7,367 nt of DNA from an uncultured Lachnospiraceae bacterium (GCA_902795835.1 CADBNA010000238.1:1-7367), one strand, 5' to 3'; shown: positions 1 to 5,810, numbered from the stretch's first letter. Notes: generated by a model not told the origin, from the sequence alone. Numbers and translations: made by a program.

Positions 1-48
1 GCTGTCAAACAGTTCTCCTATAGCCTTTAGATCTCTTTCGTCCAGCAT
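1..48 (-). CDS. 5' end of an unidentified protein, cut by window edge
   Basis: Only the first 16 codons are present, reading MLDERDLKAIGELFDS. The start is well supported: an ATG at 46-48 preceded by AAGGAGGA at 54-61 and a near-consensus promoter at 86-114. The peptide is acidic and helical. Its opening resembles small coiled-coil hypothetical proteins that begin with a similar MLxERDL phrase in Lachnospiraceae, but that is a recollection and the fragment is too short to name. It begins a new transcription unit after the terminators at 149-282. Existence of the gene is fairly sure; function is unknown. Confidence 0.7.
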   Translation of the reverse strand, partial: MLDERDLKAIGELFDS

Positions 49-53
49 CTCTG

Positions 54-61
54 TCCTCCTT
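54..61 (-). promoter_or_regulatory. Ribosome binding site of the left-edge gene
   Basis: AAGGAGGA on the minus strand, 5 nt before the ATG at 48. It is almost fully complementary to the 16S 3' end and fixes the start of the partial gene. Confidence 0.75.
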
Positions 62-85
62 TGTACTGCATGATTCAATAAGAAC

Positions 86-114
86 AGTATACGGCTTTAT
101 AACGAATCTGTAAA
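86..114 (-). promoter_or_regulatory. Sigma-A promoter of the left-edge gene
   Basis: The minus strand reads TTTACA (109-114), a 17-nt spacer and TATACT (86-91). That is one mismatch from consensus in each hexamer, with ideal spacing. Transcription should start near 79, giving a leader of about 30 nt. Confidence 0.8.
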
Positions 115-148
115 GCGTTATTACGATATATCTTAGTTAAACCTTATC

Positions 149-202
149 AAAAAAGCAGATTACGGCTTGCTCTGCACTATGTGCTTCTGCAATCCGTAAT
201 CT
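149..202 (-). terminator. Terminator-like hairpin, copy 1 of a dispersed repeat
   Basis: Arms AGATTACGG-C-TTGC (157-170) and GCAA-T-CCGTAATCT (189-202) pair with one mismatch. An inner GCAC/GTGC stem (174-177 with 181-184) has a 3-nt loop. On the minus strand the hairpin is followed by six T (149-154), so it fits an intrinsic terminator for the unit that ends at 301. The core at 151-195 matches 7294-7338 at about 38 of 45 positions, so it is also a repeated element. Confidence 0.65.
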
Positions 203-237
203 ACTGTACCATGCCATAATAAAAAAAACAATTCAGG

Positions 238-282
238 AAAATGGTCAGTGAGTCAGAAGATACGTCCTCTGACTCACCCTGA
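238..282 (-). terminator. Probable terminator after the permease remnant
   Basis: A perfect 10-bp inverted repeat, GTGAGTCAGA (248-257) and TCTGACTCAC (268-277), encloses a 10-nt loop, with outer TCA/TGA extensions at 245-247 and 280-282. On the minus strand the hairpin is followed by a short TTTT (238-241), and a longer T8 lies further on (221-228). The T tract is weak, so efficient termination may also need the hairpin at 149-202. Confidence 0.55.
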
Positions 283-300
283 TCCGTCCTGACTCAATCC

Positions 301-380
301 TTATTTGCTCAAGGTCTGCTGCAGCGCATCCACAGAAGTCTGCACACCGGCCTCGACGGACATCGTCAGGTCCTCCGGAT
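301..380 (-). pseudogene. Short tail of an unidentified gene, or a mini-ORF
   Basis: The minus frame reads PEDLTMSVEAGVQTSVDALQ and ends in QTLSK and a TAA at 301-303. It is in a different frame from the permease remnant and takes over exactly where that protein loses resemblance to its family. It may therefore be the 3' end of a gene that lay downstream of the permease before an internal deletion. Alternatively it is a 20-codon ORF from the ATG at 361-363: GGAGG (372-376) sits 8 nt upstream, and the permease stop (366-368) is only 2 nt before that ATG. The peptide is not recognised. The remnant reading is favoured. Confidence 0.4.
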
Positions 381-506
381 CAGGTTGGACCCGGTGCGGA
401 ACTGCGGGGAGATCACCGCGAATACCAGATACACCAGGATCATGGCCAGTATGATGCCCTGCTTCTTCATTGTGGCCACAAAGTTGCTGCTGCCTTGAGA
501 TGCCAT
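366..506 (-). pseudogene. Truncated sugar ABC transporter permease (RbsC-like N-terminus)
   Basis: This reads as the N-terminus of an inner-membrane permease of the ribose/galactose/xylose class (BPD_transp_2 family). It begins MASQGSSNFVATMKKQ, has one hydrophobic helix at about residues 18-33, then the family-like SPQFRTGSNL. Members of the family run to about 310-350 residues with many membrane helices; this one stops after 46 at a TGA. The start is sound: AAAGGGGGT (515-523) lies 8 nt before the ATG at 504-506. The minimal reading is a deletion fusing the permease start to an out-of-frame tail near 376-385. It follows the URO-D gene by about 170 nt in the same direction, so a transporter was probably part of that module. 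A 46-residue membrane peptide may still be translated but cannot be a permease. Confidence 0.75.
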
Positions 507-511
507 TAAGA

Positions 512-567
512 CATACCCCCTTTCTATTCTGCCCCCGCCAAGGCATGTCCGCTTGCCGGGGGGTATG
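512..567 (-). promoter_or_regulatory. Leader inverted repeat that can mask the permease ribosome binding site
   Basis: On the minus strand the leader contains CATACCCCC (559-567). It is perfectly complementary over 9 nt to GGGGGTATG (512-520), which includes the G-run of the ribosome binding site (515-523). Between them a GCGGGGG (around 534-540) can compete for the same C-run. The layout permits two exclusive hairpins, one hiding and one freeing the site. This is structure read by eye; no known riboswitch class is recognised. Confidence 0.4.
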
Positions 568-589
568 ATCTTTTTGTTTCCGAACAATT

Positions 590-632
590 CCGGTTTTGTC
601 TGATTCAGATTATAAGTGGATCAGAGAACCGG
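590..632 (-). repeat. Inverted repeat between the URO-D gene and the permease remnant
   Basis: CCGGTT (590-595) pairs with AACCGG (627-632) and TCTGAT (599-604) with ATCAGA (620-625), around a 15-nt loop. No T-run follows on either strand, so it is not a standard terminator. An isolated TATAAT on the minus strand (609-614) lies in its loop but has no good -35 partner. It may be a transcript-stabilising or processing hairpin, or an operator. Confidence 0.45.
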
Positions 633-678
633 CAGCTATGACAAAAGAACGCATTTTTAGCACACTTCCATCCTTCTG

Positions 679-1791
679 TCAGTCTTCTCCTCTTCCATGC
701 CGGATTGCACGAACCAGAGCATCTACATTTGCCGGGGGAACATTGTCCATGATCTCCTGGGCCGGGCCTGCAATGTAGCCGCCGCCCTTGCCAAGGACAT
801 CGATCTCATGCAGGGTTCCTTCGTAGACCTCCTCCGGTGTTCCAAAGGCCAGCAGCTTCTGGGTGTCGACACCGCCGTAGAAGATCAGGTCATTGCCGTA
901 CTCTCTCTTCAGGAACTCGTGATCCATGACCGGCTGTACCGGCTCCAGAACGTCCAGACCGATATCGATCAGATGCGGAATAAAGGGTGTGATCTTGCCG
1001 CAGGAATGCATCTGAACCGGGATGCCGGCATCATGGTACACATCAAAGAGTTTGCGAAGCCGGGGCTTCAGAAAATCCACAAACACCTGCTCGGAGAAGA
1101 AGGTGGAAACCTGCGTCCCCAGGTCATCTCCGTGATGTCCGAGTTTAAATCCTCTCTTCACAGTCTCTTTTGCGATCTCAATCTTGTAGTTCACAACGAT
1201 GTCAAAGATCTGGTGAATAATTTCGAGCTCGTCCATCAGCGTGTACATGAAGTTTTCGATCTCCATCATATCGTAGGTCTTCTCCCAGATGCCGTTGTAT
1301 CCGGAAACCACGACCAGCGAGCTGCCGGAATGCTGCTCTTTGTCCACCATGGCATATTTGAACTGCAGGTCCATGATGCCCGGCTCGTCCAGACTCGGCG
1401 CATGGAAATTCTTCAGCACCTCCGGGTCATCCGCCACATCCTTCAGCGGGTGTCCGTAGTTGAAATAGCTGGTGGCGTTCGGGTCATAGGTCAGCCCCCA
1501 GGGATCCACGTAAAACCCTCTCTCATCGATGTGAGCACGCCCGGACTGCATGGCCAGCTCAACTTTTTCCGTATCGTCAATGCCATTGGAAACAGCATCA
1601 TCTGTGGTATACGTGAAGAAATAATGGTTGCCCAGGTACTCGTTGTATTCATCTTCGTCGGTGATGCCCACAAAGGCGGCGCACTCCATTTTCTTTCTGG
1701 CATTTGCAAAATTGACAACACTCGGAAGATAATTTGTGTTCTTCCTTTTGATGACATCCAGAACGAGCTGTTCTCTGTTCATATTTGCCAT
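679..1791 (-). CDS. URO-D/MtaA-like protein, probable corrinoid-linked methyltransferase
   Basis: A 370-residue protein of the uroporphyrinogen decarboxylase superfamily, but of the methyltransferase-like branch rather than HemE. Such proteins move methyl groups between small substrates, corrinoid proteins and cofactors in the cytoplasm. Visible marks are GDDLGTQ (residues 221-227), the zinc-type motif MHSCGK with His262 and Cys264, EPVQP (283-287), GGVDTQ (306-311) and a C-terminal GGGYIAGPAQEI (336-347). MtaA-type enzymes use a further C-terminal Cys as zinc ligand; no Cys follows 264 here, and Gln345 seems to occupy that place in a by-eye alignment. The start at 1791 is chosen over Met4 because GGAGGG (1800-1805) is 8 nt upstream. 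It has its own promoter (1896-1924) with putative operators and stands between the LacI gene and an ABC permease remnant, which suggests catabolism of an imported compound. No corrinoid protein gene is visible here. Family is confident, reaction is not. Confidence 0.88.
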   Translation of the reverse strand: MANMNREQLVLDVIKRKNTNYLPSVVNFANARKKMECAAFVGITDEDEYNEYLGNHYFFTYTTDDAVSNGIDDTEKVELAMQSGRAHIDERGFYVDPWGLTYDPNATSYFNYGHPLKDVADDPEVLKNFHAPSLDEPGIMDLQFKYAMVDKEQHSGSSLVVVSGYNGIWEKTYDMMEIENFMYTLMDELEIIHQIFDIVVNYKIEIAKETVKRGFKLGHHGDDLGTQVSTFFSEQVFVDFLKPRLRKLFDVYHDAGIPVQMHSCGKITPFIPHLIDIGLDVLEPVQPVMDHEFLKREYGNDLIFYGGVDTQKLLAFGTPEEVYEGTLHEIDVLGKGGGYIAGPAQEIMDNVPPANVDALVRAIRHGRGED

Positions 1792-1799
1792 GGTTTTTG

Positions 1800-1805
1800 C
1801 CCTCC
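1800..1805 (-). promoter_or_regulatory. Ribosome binding site deciding the URO-D start
   Basis: GGAGGG on the minus strand, 8 nt before the ATG at 1791. It makes this start preferable to the in-frame ATG three codons later (1780-1782). Confidence 0.75.
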
Positions 1806-1861
1806 GTATCAGGTTCTTATGAATGACTATGTCTGTTTGGTGTAACTGATGTTTCTGTTTC

Positions 1862-2006
1862 TGTGCTTTGTTGTGCTATGTGCTTTTATGGTTTATTTAT
1901 ATCCTTTTTCGTGTGCTTTGTCAACACAAAACTGGATTATTGTTGCCGTTATTGTGCTTTATCTGTTTTTCACAAAAACGTTCACATATTATTGTGCATT
2001 TGCACA
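1862..2006. promoter_or_regulatory. Cluster of TGTGC operator-like motifs upstream of the URO-D gene
   Basis: On the plus strand TGTGC starts at 1862, 1872, 1879, 1912, 1953 and 1993. Most copies are followed by T-rich sequence (AAAGCACA on the minus strand). The 1912 copy falls in the promoter spacer next to the -35 box. Copies 1879, 1872 and 1862 lie just downstream of the expected start near 1889. The 1993-2006 copy is the perfect palindrome TGTGCATTTGCACA. Gaps of 41 and 40 nt between 1912, 1953 and 1993 are close to four helical turns. The motif recurs in the lacI promoter. Binding by the neighbouring LacI protein is inferred. Confidence 0.55.
1896..1924 (-). promoter_or_regulatory. Sigma-A promoter of the URO-D gene
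   Basis: The minus strand shows a perfect TTGACA (1919-1924), a 17-nt spacer and TATAAA (1896-1901). With a start near 1889 the leader is about 98 nt. An AAAGCACA motif begins at the end of the -35 box, so a bound repressor would block polymerase. Confidence 0.85.
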
Positions 2007-2014
2007 TAACTGGC

Positions 2015-2059
2015 AAAAAAAGACTCCCGGAGTGCCCATCGAAGGCACCACCGGGAGTC
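2015..2059 (-). terminator. Intrinsic terminator of the LacI-family gene
   Basis: GACTCCCGG (2022-2030) pairs perfectly with CCGGGAGTC (2051-2059), continued by GTGCC (2032-2036) with GGCAC (2044-2048), leaving a 7-nt loop. Seven T follow on the minus strand (2015-2021). It lies about 90 nt past the LacI stop and separates that gene from the URO-D promoter. Confidence 0.9.
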
Positions 2060-2150
2060 CTCTTCTTCTCCGCTTTTCTATGGCCGGCGGAAAACGCTTT
2101 TTTATCCAGTTTTAACTATTTAAATCCGACTGTGCCGGCAGCCGTCTGCA

Positions 2151-3227
2151 TCAGACACCCTGCTCCGGATACTGGCCGATATTTTCCGCACAGAAGATGC
2201 TGATTTCATTAAAATCAATGGTTTTTTCAGGTAAAACGCCGTCTCTTACCAGACGATACAGAGTCATAAGGGCCGTATAGCTTTCCATATAAATATTCTG
2301 GGAAATGATGAAATCCACTTCCTCTGATACCAGCAGCTGCCGGATCCGCCTGGTCGCTTCTGATATATCATGTCCGATCACGCGGACCTGTTCAGACAGG
2401 CCCTCTCTCCTCAAAGCTTCAATACACCCGACTACACTGCGGTTTGCCATGTAGATTCCCCGGATATCCCGGTCTTCCCGCAGGATTTCACCGATCCTCT
2501 GAATGGTCAGCAGGTAATCATTATACGTCTCAATCACATGCATGCGGTCGCCCCGGAATCCATGCCGGTACATGACCTCGGAAAAGCCCCGCAGCCGCTG
2601 CCTGTGCAAATCCACTTCCTGATTCCCGATAGCGGCGATAATACCGTCTCCGGGCCTCAGCATCCTGCACATCAGGCTCCCGGCCACTCTCCCGCTCTGT
2701 GCCGGATCCTGCCCTATAAAACAGGCCCGCCGGCTTCCCGGCAGATCCGAGTTAAATGTAATTACGGGAATATGCGCTTCTGCCAGTTCCGCGATGACCT
2801 GATTCGTACGCTCATCCTTCTCGGCCCGAAGCAGGATTCCCTGCGCCCCCTTCCGGCGCATCTCCGTCATGTATTCAGCCACTTCATCCGCCATGCGGGT
2901 ATCGCAGATCTCTGTGATCAGTTCTACATTTTCACTCTTCAGTGTACGGAGTGCATCAGCAGTTCCCCGCATCATCTCCCGCCGGATGTAACCGGCTTCA
3001 TCCGGAAAAATCGCGCCCAGCAGGATCTGCCGGTTTTCCGGTTCCTCTCCGGCAATGGCAGCCGCCTGTCTCTGTTTTAAAGGGATGTAGTTCAATTCAC
3101 GGATGGCATCCAGAACACGCTGTCGCTGATCCGGACTGACATGGGGTCTCTGATTCAGGACACGGTCAACGGTTCCGCGGGATACGCCCGCGCGTTCCGC
3201 AACCATGGCTATGGTTACTTTTTTCAT
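2151..3227 (-). CDS. LacI-family transcriptional regulator
   Basis: A 358-residue DNA-binding repressor of the LacI/GalR family with a sugar-binding-protein-like effector domain. The N-terminal helix-turn-helix is at residues 4-25 (TIAMVAERAGVSRGTVDRVL), followed by the usual region around HVSPDQRQRVLDAIRELNYIP. The effector domain spans about 68-350, with IRREMMRG (81-88), FNSDLPG (158-164), IGQDPAQSGRVAG (171-183) and VRVIGHDI (281-288), a fold of the Peripla_BP_4 type that suggests a sugar or sugar-like ligand. Length is normal for the family. The ATG at 3225-3227 has only a weak ribosome binding site (GGAAAG about 14 nt upstream). The gene has its own promoter and terminator. Repeated AAAAAAGCACA elements around its transcription start, also present upstream of the URO-D gene, suggest autoregulation and control of that neighbour. 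The ligand cannot be read from sequence. Confidence 0.93.
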   Translation of the reverse strand: MKKVTIAMVAERAGVSRGTVDRVLNQRPHVSPDQRQRVLDAIRELNYIPLKQRQAAAIAGEEPENRQILLGAIFPDEAGYIRREMMRGTADALRTLKSENVELITEICDTRMADEVAEYMTEMRRKGAQGILLRAEKDERTNQVIAELAEAHIPVITFNSDLPGSRRACFIGQDPAQSGRVAGSLMCRMLRPGDGIIAAIGNQEVDLHRQRLRGFSEVMYRHGFRGDRMHVIETYNDYLLTIQRIGEILREDRDIRGIYMANRSVVGCIEALRREGLSEQVRVIGHDISEATRRIRQLLVSEEVDFIISQNIYMESYTALMTLYRLVRDGVLPEKTIDFNEISIFCAENIGQYPEQGV

Positions 3228-3258
3228 ATGGTAAATCTATCTTTCCGCGCCCGGCGCC

Positions 3259-3348
3259 TGTGCTTTTTTTGTTGCCAGTTGTGCTTTTTTTGAATATAAC
3301 ACATAACACGAATATTGCCAATACCTGCATTGTGCTTTTTCATGCACA
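3259..3348. promoter_or_regulatory. TGTGC operator-like motifs around the lacI promoter
   Basis: On the plus strand TGTGCTTTTT occurs at 3259, 3280 and 3331, with an inverted GCACA at 3344-3348. The first two are exactly 21 nt apart (two helical turns) and lie just downstream of the expected start near 3286; the third is just upstream of the -35 box. The 3270-3287 block (TGTTGCC then TGTGCTTT) matches the block at 1941-1960 upstream of the URO-D gene. These are good candidate operators for autorepression. Confidence 0.55.
3293..3321 (-). promoter_or_regulatory. Sigma-A promoter of the LacI-family gene
   Basis: Minus strand TTGGCA (3316-3321), 17-nt spacer, TATATT (3293-3298). The start is expected near 3286, giving a leader of about 58 nt that contains two of the TGTGC motifs. 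Confidence 0.75.
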
Positions 3349-3382
3349 TCTCAGCCGGGACAGACTGTTCAGCCTCAGTTCC

Positions 3383-4321
3383 TCACCTCAAAAACGGAAC
3401 GGCATTATAGATAAATACCAGAACGGGAATGCTCACCACAGAGAGAATCGTCGTGACAATAATGGAGTCAGACAGCAGCGTCGTGTCCCAGCCCCGCTCA
3501 TTGAGCTGCATGAGCTGCAGGTTTCCCACCGGCATAGCAGAGAGAATAAAAGTCAGCTGCCGGGTCTCACCCGGAATGGGCAGAAAATGCAGAACAAAGG
3601 CAAACACAAGCGGCAGCAGCATCTTGATGCCCGCAATCCTGACCAGCTCCGCGTCCCGGAACAGCTGCAGCAGATTCTCTCTTCTGGCCAGCAGCATGCC
3701 GGTCACGATCATGCACATGGGCGTCGCCGCCCCTCCCAGATAAGTGACGGGCAGGGTGATCAGCTGCGGGAGCCGGATCCCCGTGTAGAACAGAAACAGG
3801 GCCAGAACAGCTGACACGGTTCCCGTATTGACGATTTTTTTCAGGTTGTCCAAAGAAATTCTGCTCACGCCGTCCATCATGGAGATGCCCAGAGTATAGC
3901 CGAGGACGGCGTAGACAAGCATGAACACAGCGACATAGACGACATATTTCTCGCCCAGCACAGACCGTACGACCGGTATGCCGATAAACCCCATATTGTT
4001 GAAAATATAGAGCAGCCGCAGCATAACCGTTTTACGCCTGTCCTCTTTCTTCCGCCAGGTCAGCAGATATGCTGACGCCACCATCATGGCCGCCAGAGAC
4101 ACGGCCGCCAGGAAAGACCGGTTTACCATGGTGAAATCCGTCACCTTCTCGGAAGAAAGGACACTGGACAGCACCAGGGCCGGGTTGAACACATTTGCCA
4201 CCAGGAAGGACATGCTCTTGGAATGGCTGTCCTGAATATAGCCTCTCTTCTGGCAGAAAAAGCCGGTCAGGATCATGATCAGGATAACAATCATCTGCCG
4301 CAGTACAATCAATGGGTTCAT
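3383..4321 (-). CDS. AEC-family transporter (auxin efflux carrier/malate permease type)
   Basis: A 312-residue inner-membrane carrier of the AEC family (Mem_trans), which exports or exchanges small organic acids such as malate in characterised bacterial members. About ten hydrophobic segments are visible, near residues 6-24, 37-55, 69-88, 102-120, 126-148, 167-184, 190-212, 228-249, 255-272 and 285-307. Family-like motifs are NNMGFIGIPVV (108-118) and GGAATPMCMIVTG (196-208). The start at 4321 is preferred over an upstream TTG overlapping the pyk stop, because AGGAGG (4331-4336) lies 9 nt before this ATG. Twenty-six nt separate it from pyruvate kinase, so the two are probably co-transcribed and the substrate may be a pyruvate-related acid (inference). 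No intrinsic terminator is visible between its stop and the lacI promoter, so read-through into lacI is possible. Confidence 0.92.
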   Translation of the reverse strand: MNPLIVLRQMIVILIMILTGFFCQKRGYIQDSHSKSMSFLVANVFNPALVLSSVLSSEKVTDFTMVNRSFLAAVSLAAMMVASAYLLTWRKKEDRRKTVMLRLLYIFNNMGFIGIPVVRSVLGEKYVVYVAVFMLVYAVLGYTLGISMMDGVSRISLDNLKKIVNTGTVSAVLALFLFYTGIRLPQLITLPVTYLGGAATPMCMIVTGMLLARRENLLQLFRDAELVRIAGIKMLLPLVFAFVLHFLPIPGETRQLTFILSAMPVGNLQLMQLNERGWDTTLLSDSIIVTTILSVVSIPVLVFIYNAVPFLR

Positions 4322-4347
4322 TACACGCCGCCTCCTAAGTGCCCCGC

Positions 4348-5763
4348 TCAAATCTCTTCGATCTTAATCAGATTCGTATTCCCTGACTGTCCGTTTGTCA
4401 CGCCGCCTGTGATAATGATTCTGTCTCCCCTGGACAGCGAGAAAACCTCCTTCGCAACTTTTTTGGCGCTGTAAAAGAGAACATCTGTCGACGGGAAGAC
4501 TTCGCACATCTCCGGCATCACCGCCCAGGAAAGGGAGAGAGAACGCCAGGTTTTTTCATCCGTTGTCAGTCCGATGATATCCACGGGAGCCCGGAAACGG
4601 GAAACCATTTTTGCCGTTCTTCCCGACAGGGTACAGGCAACGATCGCCTTTGCATTCACATCAATCGCCATGCCGCAGGAGGAATGGGAGATGGCATCGG
4701 AATCATTGTTGATGTGGAAAACGAAATCATGAAAACGTCCGCTGTAATCGATATTCCCCTCTGTCGCCTCACAGATTTTTGCCATGGTCTGACAAGCCTG
4801 GACCGGATATTCCCCTGCCGCGGTTTCCCCAGACAGCATAACGGCGCTCGTCCCGTCATAGACGGCATTTGCCACATCGGACGTCTCCGCGCGGGTCGGC
4901 CTGGGATTGTGGATCATGGATTCCAGCATTTCGGTTGCGGTGATTACTCTCTTCCCCAGCAGCCGGCATTTCGTGATCAGGTCCTTCTGAATCGCGGGAA
5001 GCTGTTCAAAAGGCACCTCCACGCCCATGTCGCCGCGGGCAACCATGATGCCGTCGCACTCCTCACAGATTTCTTCGATATGGTCATAGCCGGACTGGTT
5101 TTCAATTTTTGCTATCAGCTCAACCGTACGGTCCTTTTTGTGTTCCTTCAGAAATGTGTGTATATCCTCCAGATCCTGCCGGACAGAGACAAAAGAACAG
5201 GCTATAAAATCCACATCATGCTCCACGCCAAACAGGATGTCTTCTTTGTCCTGCTCTGACAGATAAATCTGACTGAGATGCTTCCCCGGAAAACTCATGC
5301 TCTTTCTGTCAGAGAGTTCTCCTCCGATGACCACCTCTGTCTCGATGCGGACGCCGTCCGTTCCTTTCACTCGAAATTCCAGAAGGGCGTTATTCAGCAG
5401 GATCCTGTCGCCCGGCTCCAGCTCTCTGGCCAGATCCTTGTAGCTGACGGAAACACCTTTCTGATCCCCCTCGATATCTTCCGTTGTAAAGACAAAGAGG
5501 TCTCCCTCACGGAGAAAGATTTTTCCCTCGCGAAAGGTGCCGATCCGGTACTCCGGGCCTTTGGTGTCCAGCATGATCGCAATCGGCAGGCCCAGTTTTT
5601 CCCGCACCTTGCGGATCGTCCTGATTCTTCTGAAATGATCCTCATGCGTACCGTGGGAGAAATTGAGTCTGGCCACATTCATTCCCGCCTGACAGAGGGC
5701 GGTGATCATCTCTTCCGACTCACTGGCCGGGCCTATCGTACAGATTATTTTTGTCTTTCTCAT
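4348..5763 (-). CDS. pyk: Pyruvate kinase
   Basis: A cytoplasmic glycolytic enzyme converting phosphoenolpyruvate and ADP to pyruvate and ATP (EC 2.7.1.40). The 471-residue length is the short bacterial form: it ends at NLIKIEEI and lacks the extra C-terminal phosphohistidine domain of Bacillus-type enzymes. Visible sites are ARLNFSHG (31-38), LDTKGPE (65-71), AKIEN with Lys219 and Glu221 (218-222), ARGDMG with Asp245 (242-247) and TATEMLES (275-282). Glu71 in the GPE motif is the residue linked to potassium dependence. Oddities are NNA at 124-126 where the lid domain usually has DDG, and Glu278 where Gln is common (TQMLES). These suggest a diverged paralogue rather than a broken enzyme. AGGAGGG (5772-5778) is 8 nt before the ATG. 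An AEC transporter gene follows in the same probable operon. Confidence 0.97.
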   Translation of the reverse strand: MRKTKIICTIGPASESEEMITALCQAGMNVARLNFSHGTHEDHFRRIRTIRKVREKLGLPIAIMLDTKGPEYRIGTFREGKIFLREGDLFVFTTEDIEGDQKGVSVSYKDLARELEPGDRILLNNALLEFRVKGTDGVRIETEVVIGGELSDRKSMSFPGKHLSQIYLSEQDKEDILFGVEHDVDFIACSFVSVRQDLEDIHTFLKEHKKDRTVELIAKIENQSGYDHIEEICEECDGIMVARGDMGVEVPFEQLPAIQKDLITKCRLLGKRVITATEMLESMIHNPRPTRAETSDVANAVYDGTSAVMLSGETAAGEYPVQACQTMAKICEATEGNIDYSGRFHDFVFHINNDSDAISHSSCGMAIDVNAKAIVACTLSGRTAKMVSRFRAPVDIIGLTTDEKTWRSLSLSWAVMPEMCEVFPSTDVLFYSAKKVAKEVFSLSRGDRIIITGGVTNGQSGNTNLIKIEEI

Positions 5764-5810
5764 GGAAGCATCCCTCCTGGCTGATCATGGCACAGTTTTT
5801 CATTTTTCTC

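Noticed and set aside
609..614. TATAAT as a promoter for the permease remnant
   Set aside because: No acceptable -35 hexamer at 16-18 nt and no extended -10; it also lies in a hairpin loop.
697..1845. Long plus-strand ORF (382 codons) opposite the URO-D gene
   Set aside because: It mirrors the minus-strand gene, has no ribosome binding site or family motif, and the minus frame is clearly the real protein.
1965..1990. Possible CcpA (cre) site around AAAAACGTTCACA
   Set aside because: Only one half resembles the cre consensus; the other lacks the required TG, so support is insufficient.
2080..2105. Plus-strand terminator ending in CGCTTTTTTATCC
   Set aside because: The stem before the T-run is poor and there is no plus-strand gene to terminate.
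1868..2203. Plus-strand ORFs of 88 and 111 codons in the lacI-URO-D gap
   Set aside because: They cover a promoter, operators and a terminator; the hydrophobic, Cys-rich translation is due to T-rich DNA.
2370..3080. Plus-strand ORF of 236 codons opposite the LacI gene
   Set aside because: It is a shadow frame: low-complexity, His- and Pro-rich translation with no start signals.
3331..3348. TGTGC/GCACA hairpin as terminator of the pyk-AEC unit
   Set aside because: The stem is only 5 bp with no T-run after it; it is better read as part of the operator cluster.
3260..3814. Plus-strand ORF starting in the lacI promoter region
   Set aside because: It overlaps promoter motifs and then runs antisense to the AEC gene; the translation is rich in Gln, Arg and His with no family resemblance.
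4684..5784. Two plus-strand ORFs opposite pyruvate kinase
   Set aside because: They are antisense shadows of a highly conserved enzyme, with no recognisable domain.
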